From assembly GCF_020510425.1 (NCBI RefSeq), contig NZ_JAHBAH010000001.1:434001-498000 (forward strand): a DNA stretch of 64,000 nucleotides, written 5' to 3'. Positions 59,574-64,000 of the stretch are shown piece by piece. Under the pieces are notes generated by a model that searched no databases, was not told the DNA's origin, and saw only the letters and a list, made by a program, of their open reading frames with translations. Numbering within the stretch: position 1 is the stretch's first letter; each line of letters opens with the position of its first letter. Made by a program: the position numbers and the translations under genes. The DNA is from Quatrionicoccus australiensis. GTDB taxonomy: Bacteria; Pseudomonadota; Gammaproteobacteria; Burkholderiales; Rhodocyclaceae.

Positions 59574-59700
59574 TGATGATTAAGTTTTTCTAAAGCATAG
59601 GATCATAAATTGTCGTTTGCCGCACCGCAAGCAAGTCACTATCTTTGCCAGCAAGCCGCCGCTGCGGCTCCCCCCTCCGCCAGTGAAAGGAAATACCAGA

Positions 59701-59919
59701 ATGAAGAAGTCCCTGCTCGTTGCCGCCCTGCTCGCCGTCGCCCTCTCTGCCTGTGGCAAGAAGGAAGAACCGGCAACGACCCTGCCCGCACCGGCCGTTG
59801 CCCCCAGCCTCCCGACTGCCGCTGAAAGCGCGCCGGGTGAGCAAGCCAAGCCGGCCGAAGGCGCCAGCCTGAATGCCATGCCGGAACAAAAGCCAGCTGA
59901 AAGCAAGCCGGCCAACTGA
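59701..59919 (+). CDS. Small lipoprotein, Pro/Ala-rich
   Basis: 72 residues. Lipoprotein signal MKKSLLVAALLAVALSACGKKEE (lipobox LSAC, Cys18), then a low-complexity Pro/Ala/Glu tail. No recognisable domain. The ATG at 59701 is chosen because it opens the signal peptide; AAAGGAA upstream. The role is unknown, perhaps an envelope spacer. Confidence 0.75.
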   Translation: MKKSLLVAALLAVALSACGKKEEPATTLPAPAVAPSLPTAAESAPGEQAKPAEGASLNAMPEQKPAESKPAN

Positions 59920-60058
59920 TTGCCGATGGCACAAAAGCCGACAGATAAGATTTTCTATTCCATCGAATAAAAAAATCTCGTTCGTTGGCCATTACTGCCC
60001 TTTGGTAAATTTGCGCACCGTCTCCTCCAGACCTTAATGCGCTTTGGATCTGGATTTG

Positions 60059-60083
60059 AGCCCGCCTTGTGCGGGCTTTTTTT
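60059..60083 (+). terminator. Intrinsic terminator or attenuator before CoA-transferase gene
   Basis: AGCCCGC/GCGGGCT stem (60059-60065, 60071-60077) with a five-base loop and a run of seven T. It is 140 bases after the lipoprotein gene but only 52 bases before the next start, so it may end the former transcript or attenuate the latter. Confidence 0.8.
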
Positions 60084-60134
60084 CGGCCGGGTCATGCGGA
60101 GGCAAATCGACCCCTCTTTCAGGAGCAATAAACA

Positions 60135-61697
60135 ATGGGTGGAGCATCCCGCGTCCATAATGCCGCCTTACGCGGCAAGATCATGTCGGCCATCGAGGCG
60201 GCCAATCTCATTCCCTCCGGCGTCAATGTCGGGATGAGTGGTTTTACTGGCGCCGGCTACCCGAAAGAAGTCCCGACCGCACTGGCCAAGCGCATCATGG
60301 ATGCCAACCTGCACGGGCAGAAATTCAAGATCGGCGTATGGACCGGTGCCTCGACCGCACCTGAACTCGACGGCGCCCTGGCCATGGTCGACGGCATCGA
60401 AATGCGTCTGCCCTACCAGTCCGACCCGACCTGCCGCAAACGCATCAATGCCGGCGAGATGGAATACATCGACATCCATCTCTCGCATGTCGCGCAATTC
60501 GTCTGGGGCGGCTTCCTCGGCAAGCTCGACGTGGCCGTGGTCGAAGTTGCCGGCATCCTCGAAGACGGCCGTCTGATTCCGTCCTCCTCCGTCGGCAACA
60601 ACAAGACCTGGCTCGACCAGGCCGAGAAGGTCATCCTTGAGGTCAACTCCTGGCAGAACCCGCACCTCGAGGGCATGCACGACATCTATTACGGCACCGC
60701 CCTGCCCCCGAACCGCAAGCCGATCCCGATCTGCAAACCGGACGACCGGATCGGCGAACCGTACTACAAGATCGATCCGAACAAGGTCATCGCCGTCATC
60801 GAAACGAACAAGGCCGACCGCAATTCGGCTTTCTCCGCCCCCGATGAAAACTCCCAGAAGATTGCCAATCACATCCTTGACTTCCTGCAGCATGAAGTGA
60901 AGAAGGGCCGTCTGCCAGCCAACCTGCTGCCCCTGCAATCGGGCGTCGGCAACGTCGCCAACGCCGTGATGGCCGGTCTGCAGGATGGTCCGTTCGAAAA
61001 CCTGACCGCCTACACCGAAGTCCTGCAGGACGGCATGCTCGACCTGATCAAGAGCGGCAAGCTGACCTGTGCCTCGGCGACCTCCTTCTCGCTCAGCCCG
61101 AACGCCCTCGTCGAACTGAATGCCGATCTGCCGCGCTTCAAGGACAGCATCATCCTGCGCCCACAGGAAATTTCGAACCATCCGGAAGTCATCCGCCGTC
61201 TCGGCGTCATCGCCATGAACGGACTGATCGAAGCCGACATCTACGGCAACGTCAATTCGACCCACATCATGGGTACGGCGATCATGAACGGCATTGGCGG
61301 CTCCGGCGACTTCGCCCGCAACGCCTTCCTGTCGATTTTCATGACCCCGTCGAGCGCCAAGGGCGGCAGCATTTCCTGCATCGTGCCGATGGTCTCGCAC
61401 GTCGACCATACCGAGCACGATGTCCAGGTCATCGTCACCGAACAGGGTCTGGCCGACCTGCGCGGCCTGTCGCCAAAGCAGCGCGCCAAGGTGGTCATCG
61501 AGAATTGCGCCCACCCCAACTTCAAGCCGGCCCTGCGCGAGTACTACGACCGGGCCCAGCGCTACTCGCCCGGCCGCCACACACCGCACCTGCTCGACGA
61601 GGCCTACAGCTTCCTGCCCAACTGGGTCGCCAACAAGGCTGCTCGCGAAGCGTGGCGAGAAGACTCGGTCGTCCAGGCCGACGCCTGGCGGAAGTAA
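60135..61697 (+). CDS. Acetyl-CoA hydrolase / succinyl-CoA:acetate CoA-transferase family protein
   Basis: 520 residues of the Ach1/Cat1/AarC family. NVGMSGFTGAGYPKEVP near the N-terminus, QSGVGNVANAVMAGL, TAYTEVLQDGMLDL (conserved Glu region of the CoA-transferases), NSTHIMGTAIMNGIGGSGDF and EQGLADLRGLSPKQRA are characteristic. It most likely moves CoA between succinate, propionate and acetate. Ribosome site CAGGAG, ATG at 60135. Flanked by terminators, so it is a single-gene unit. Confidence 0.93.
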   Translation: MGGASRVHNAALRGKIMSAIEAANLIPSGVNVGMSGFTGAGYPKEVPTALAKRIMDANLHGQKFKIGVWTGASTAPELDGALAMVDGIEMRLPYQSDPTCRKRINAGEMEYIDIHLSHVAQFVWGGFLGKLDVAVVEVAGILEDGRLIPSSSVGNNKTWLDQAEKVILEVNSWQNPHLEGMHDIYYGTALPPNRKPIPICKPDDRIGEPYYKIDPNKVIAVIETNKADRNSAFSAPDENSQKIANHILDFLQHEVKKGRLPANLLPLQSGVGNVANAVMAGLQDGPFENLTAYTEVLQDGMLDLIKSGKLTCASATSFSLSPNALVELNADLPRFKDSIILRPQEISNHPEVIRRLGVIAMNGLIEADIYGNVNSTHIMGTAIMNGIGGSGDFARNAFLSIFMTPSSAKGGSISCIVPMVSHVDHTEHDVQVIVTEQGLADLRGLSPKQRAKVVIENCAHPNFKPALREYYDRAQRYSPGRHTPHLLDEAYSFLPNWVANKAAREAWREDSVVQADAWRK

Positions 61698-61709
61698 GGC
61701 ATCACCGCG

Positions 61710-61736
61710 AGGCCGCGCCAAAAGCGCGGCCTTTTT
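61710..61736 (+). terminator. Terminator after CoA-transferase gene
   Basis: Nine-base-pair G/C stem (61710-61718 with 61724-61732), five-base loop, then TTTTT. Confidence 0.92.
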
Positions 61737-61841
61737 CACATACAGCATATTCTTTAAGCATCATTTTCCAGCTGCGGCTGCGATCTTCGCCTGCCATCCT
61801 GCTAAGATCCGGCATATCTCCATTTGCTGCGGAATGATTGC

Positions 61842-63119
61842 GTGCCATCAATAATCGACCGGTTCAGAGAGCAGGACCGCAAGCGGGAAATACCAGGCAC
61901 TTCCCTTGTGCTGCTTGCCATGCTGCTCTCCTTGAGCGGGCCGATCATGGCCGAAGGCGAAAGCGAAATCGCCGACAAGCGTTTCGAGTTTGGCGGCTTT
62001 GGCACGCTGGGCATCGCCCAGACCGACAGCAACGATGCGCAGTTCATTCGTGACCAGAGCCAGGTCAAGGGCATCGGCAAGGGACTGAGCGGCAAGCTGG
62101 ATTCACTACTTGGCGTACAGGCTTACTTTCGCGCCTCCGACTCGCTCGAACTGGTTGCGCAAGCCATTACCCGCTACGGCCCGCAAGGCAATTTCCAGCC
62201 GGATATTTCCTGGGCCTTCGCCAAATATGCACTGATTCCCAACAACCTGACGCTACGCGTTGGCCGCATGGGAACCGAGTTCTACATGCTCGCCGACTCG
62301 CGCCATGTCGGTTACTCCTATCTGACGGTACGGCCACCGGTCGACTTCTTTGGTGGTCTCGCTTTCCATTATGTCGACGGCTTTGATCTGGTTGGCACCG
62401 TGCCGGTCGGCGACGGCGTCCTCAAGCTCAAGACCTTTGCCGGCCAATCGAACGAGGTCGCCCCCATCGGCGAAGAGATATTCAGTTTGCGGCGCAATCC
62501 GATGTACGGCGCTTACCTGGACTACCAGCAAGGCAACTGGCAATGGCGGGCAACCTACGCCCAGATGACCTTCAAGCATGATTTGCCGGCGCCCGTATCA
62601 AGCCTGCAGGAGCAACTCACCGCCTTCGGCGCGACCACGGCAGCCCGGGCCATCGCCCTGACCAATACCACCTCGCGCTTCTACTCGGCGGGCGGCGTCT
62701 ATGATCGCGGCCCGCTGCAGGTCCAGGCCATGCTGAGTTACACCGCGCATGAAAGCCATATTTACCAGAACACCAAGGCCGGCTATCTGATTGGCGGTTA
62801 CCGCCTGGGCGAGTTCACCCCCTTCCTGGGCTACTCGTGGAGCAAATCGAAAAGCAAGGAGTTGTCGAGCGGCCTGCCCGACATTCCGTTCCACGACCTA
62901 AATGTCGCACTGGCCGGCGCCCTGGCCCGGGTTCATACCGACCAGCACACCTGGTCGCTCGGCACGCGCTGGGACTTTCGCCGCAACATGGCGCTCAAGG
63001 CACAAGTTGACCTGATCCGCGGCAAGCCGGATTCCATCTTTCTTTATCCGACCAGCACACCGGGCAAGTTCGATGGCAAGCTGAACGTCTTCAGTCTGGC
63101 GCTCGATTTCGTGTTCTGA
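61842..63119 (+). CDS. Porin-like outer membrane protein
   Basis: 425 residues with a late signal peptide (hydrophobic SLVLLAMLLSLSGPIMAEG). Many amphipathic beta strands follow (FEFGGFGTLGIAQ, LTLRVGRMGTEFYMLADSRHVGYSYL, WSLGTRWDFRRNMALKAQVDLIRG), and the protein ends in LALDFVF with terminal Phe. This is the beta-barrel pattern of phosphate/anion-type or general porins. GTG at 61842 is preferred over a TTG at 61824; both precede an unusually polar N-terminus. The PstS-like gene follows five bases later. Confidence 0.8.
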   Translation: MPSIIDRFREQDRKREIPGTSLVLLAMLLSLSGPIMAEGESEIADKRFEFGGFGTLGIAQTDSNDAQFIRDQSQVKGIGKGLSGKLDSLLGVQAYFRASDSLELVAQAITRYGPQGNFQPDISWAFAKYALIPNNLTLRVGRMGTEFYMLADSRHVGYSYLTVRPPVDFFGGLAFHYVDGFDLVGTVPVGDGVLKLKTFAGQSNEVAPIGEEIFSLRRNPMYGAYLDYQQGNWQWRATYAQMTFKHDLPAPVSSLQEQLTAFGATTAARAIALTNTTSRFYSAGGVYDRGPLQVQAMLSYTAHESHIYQNTKAGYLIGGYRLGEFTPFLGYSWSKSKSKELSSGLPDIPFHDLNVALAGALARVHTDQHTWSLGTRWDFRRNMALKAQVDLIRGKPDSIFLYPTSTPGKFDGKLNVFSLALDFVF

Positions 63120-63124
63120 CCATC

Positions 63125-63559
63125 ATGAAGCGCACCACATTCCTCCTGCTTTCCGCCCTGCTTCTGATCGCCGGACGCGACGCCTGCGCCGATCTGGTTG
63201 TCGTGGCCAACCCGAAAAGCGGCATCGAACACCTCAAACGCCAGGAAGTCATTTACCTGTTCATGGGGCGCTGGCGCCAGTTACCTTCCGGGGTCGAGGC
63301 ACACCCGATTGACCTCGGCACTGACAGTACGGAAAGAACTGATTTCTACCGCCAACTGGTCAACAAGGAACCCTCGGAAATCAAGGCCTACTGGTCACGC
63401 CTGGTGTTTTCCGGTGGCTCGCGCCCACCCTATACGGCGGAAAGCCGCGAAGAGCTGATCCGCCTGATCAGCAGCACGCCCGGCGCTATCGGCTATATTG
63501 ACCGCAGCCACATCGACAGCCGCTTGCGCATCGTTTTCGAACTGTCCGGTTCGCCCTAA
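63125..63559 (+). CDS. Small PstS-like periplasmic protein
   Basis: 144 residues with a signal peptide (MKRTTFLLLSALLLIAGRDACA). One lobe of a phosphate-binding-protein-like fold follows: VVVANPKSGIEHLKRQEVIYLFMGR, NKEPSEIKAYWSRLVFSGG, STPGAIGYIDRSHID. It is half the usual size, as in PstS-like proteins found next to porins and sensor kinases. Co-transcribed with the porin gene. Ligand unknown. Confidence 0.85.
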   Translation: MKRTTFLLLSALLLIAGRDACADLVVVANPKSGIEHLKRQEVIYLFMGRWRQLPSGVEAHPIDLGTDSTERTDFYRQLVNKEPSEIKAYWSRLVFSGGSRPPYTAESREELIRLISSTPGAIGYIDRSHIDSRLRIVFELSGSP

Positions 63560-64000
63560 AGGGCAGAATTATCCACCGGCAAAGCCGACAGGTCGGCTTC
63601 AATCAGTTGCCAGACGTCGGTGACTTCGCGGACCAGGCGACTTGTCTCGTCACGCTCATTCTGCCTGGCAGCAGCCTCAAGCTGCTGCATCAGCGCCGCC
63701 AGACGCGCCGCCCCCATGCTGGCGGCAGAAGCCTTGAGGCGGTGGCCAACCTGAGCCAGCGCAGCCATATCGCCGGCATCTTCAGCGGCAAGCATCTGTT
63801 GCACACCGCTGGCGGTCGACTGGATGAAAAGATCAAGAAAGCGGCGGATTTTTTCCGGATTGTGGCGCCCGAGTGCCGCGACAACCTGCATGTCAATTTC
63901 GCCCGACATGACAACATCGCTCTGTGCCGAGGCCACGGTTTCCGGCATTTCCGGCGGGTCGACCGGCGTGGAGGAGACCGGCGACAGGCGCAAAGACTTG
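63556..64000 (-). CDS. Hpt-domain tail of a signalling protein, 5' end missing
   Basis: The frame is open to the right edge, so only the C-terminal 147 or so residues are seen. They form a histidine phosphotransfer (Hpt) domain: helices around VAALGRHNPEKIRRFLDLFIQS, the phospho-His motif GHRLKASAASMGA, and AALMQQLEAAARQ. It probably ends a hybrid sensor kinase or multi-domain regulator. Its stop overlaps the PstS-like gene end by four bases, tail to tail. Confidence 0.88.
   Translation of the reverse strand, partial: KSLRLSPVSSTPVDPPEMPETVASAQSDVVMSGEIDMQVVAALGRHNPEKIRRFLDLFIQSTASGVQQMLAAEDAGDMAALAQVGHRLKASAASMGAARLAALMQQLEAAARQNERDETSRLVREVTDVWQLIEADLSALPVDNSAL

Overview
The window looks like chromosomal DNA of a betaproteobacterium in or near the Rhodocyclales (Dechloromonas/Azonexus-like). 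The grounds are high G+C with strong third-position G/C, a tig-clpP-clpX-lon-hupB block, a class I phaC-phaB-phaB-phaR locus, a two-domain QueF, and many LysR regulators and ATGA-type gene overlaps. Placement is from gene content only; no database search was possible.

Layout. 0-1.3 kb: the 3' part of an A/T-richer TPR-like protein cut by the left edge, probably accessory DNA. 1.4-6.5 kb: a CxxC DsbA-family protein, a periplasmic metallo-beta-lactamase-fold protein with a degenerate metal motif, a divergent LysR regulator and an Aer-like PAS chemoreceptor. 6.7-20.9 kb: a purine uptake and breakdown block with adenine/adenosine deaminase, a BMP-family purine/nucleoside ABC transporter, a CDA-fold deaminase, xanthine dehydrogenase XdhABC, 8-oxoguanine deaminase and guanine deaminase. 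Its products converge on xanthine and urate. 21-27.7 kb: an esterase, methylmalonyl-CoA decarboxylase, a yeast-type cytosine-deaminase-like enzyme, an NMT1/THI5-type ABC transporter and a Tsx-like outer membrane channel. 27.8 kb: queF.

28.7-35.0 kb: the urease operon ureD-A-B-C-E-F-G. It carries two small SMR-type membrane proteins (EmrE-like and YnfA-like), two copies of a G-rich double-hairpin repeat, and a DUF559/VSR-like endonuclease gene whose first third is encoded by one of those repeats. Urease would release ammonia from urea made from purine ureides, but uricase and the allantoin steps are not in the window.

35.4-41.8 kb: dapC, dapD, a pilU-type pilus ATPase, dapE, prmB and a spermidine-synthase-like protein. 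41.8-43.6 kb: a small lipoprotein, pepD and tRNA-His. 43.7-49.9 kb: trigger factor and the ClpP/ClpX/Lon proteases (with a good sigma-32 promoter candidate before lon), then HU. 49.9-52.6 kb: tRNA-Val, an HDOD protein, TrmJ and SuhB. 52.7-57.2 kb: a PilZ protein and the polyhydroxyalkanoate locus with candidate PhaR operators. 57.5-64 kb: a small membrane protein, a ZIP transporter, a GcvA-like LysR regulator, a lipoprotein, an acetyl-CoA hydrolase/CoA-transferase, a porin-like protein, a small PstS-like periplasmic protein, and the Hpt tail of a signalling protein cut by the right edge.

The best candidate for something under-described is the repeat/DUF559 nuclease unit inside the urease operon (29.9 and 33.9-34.4 kb). 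Next are the BMP-protein gene that has no stop codon before its own terminator, and the repeated TGTTGCA-type motifs around phaR and phaC.
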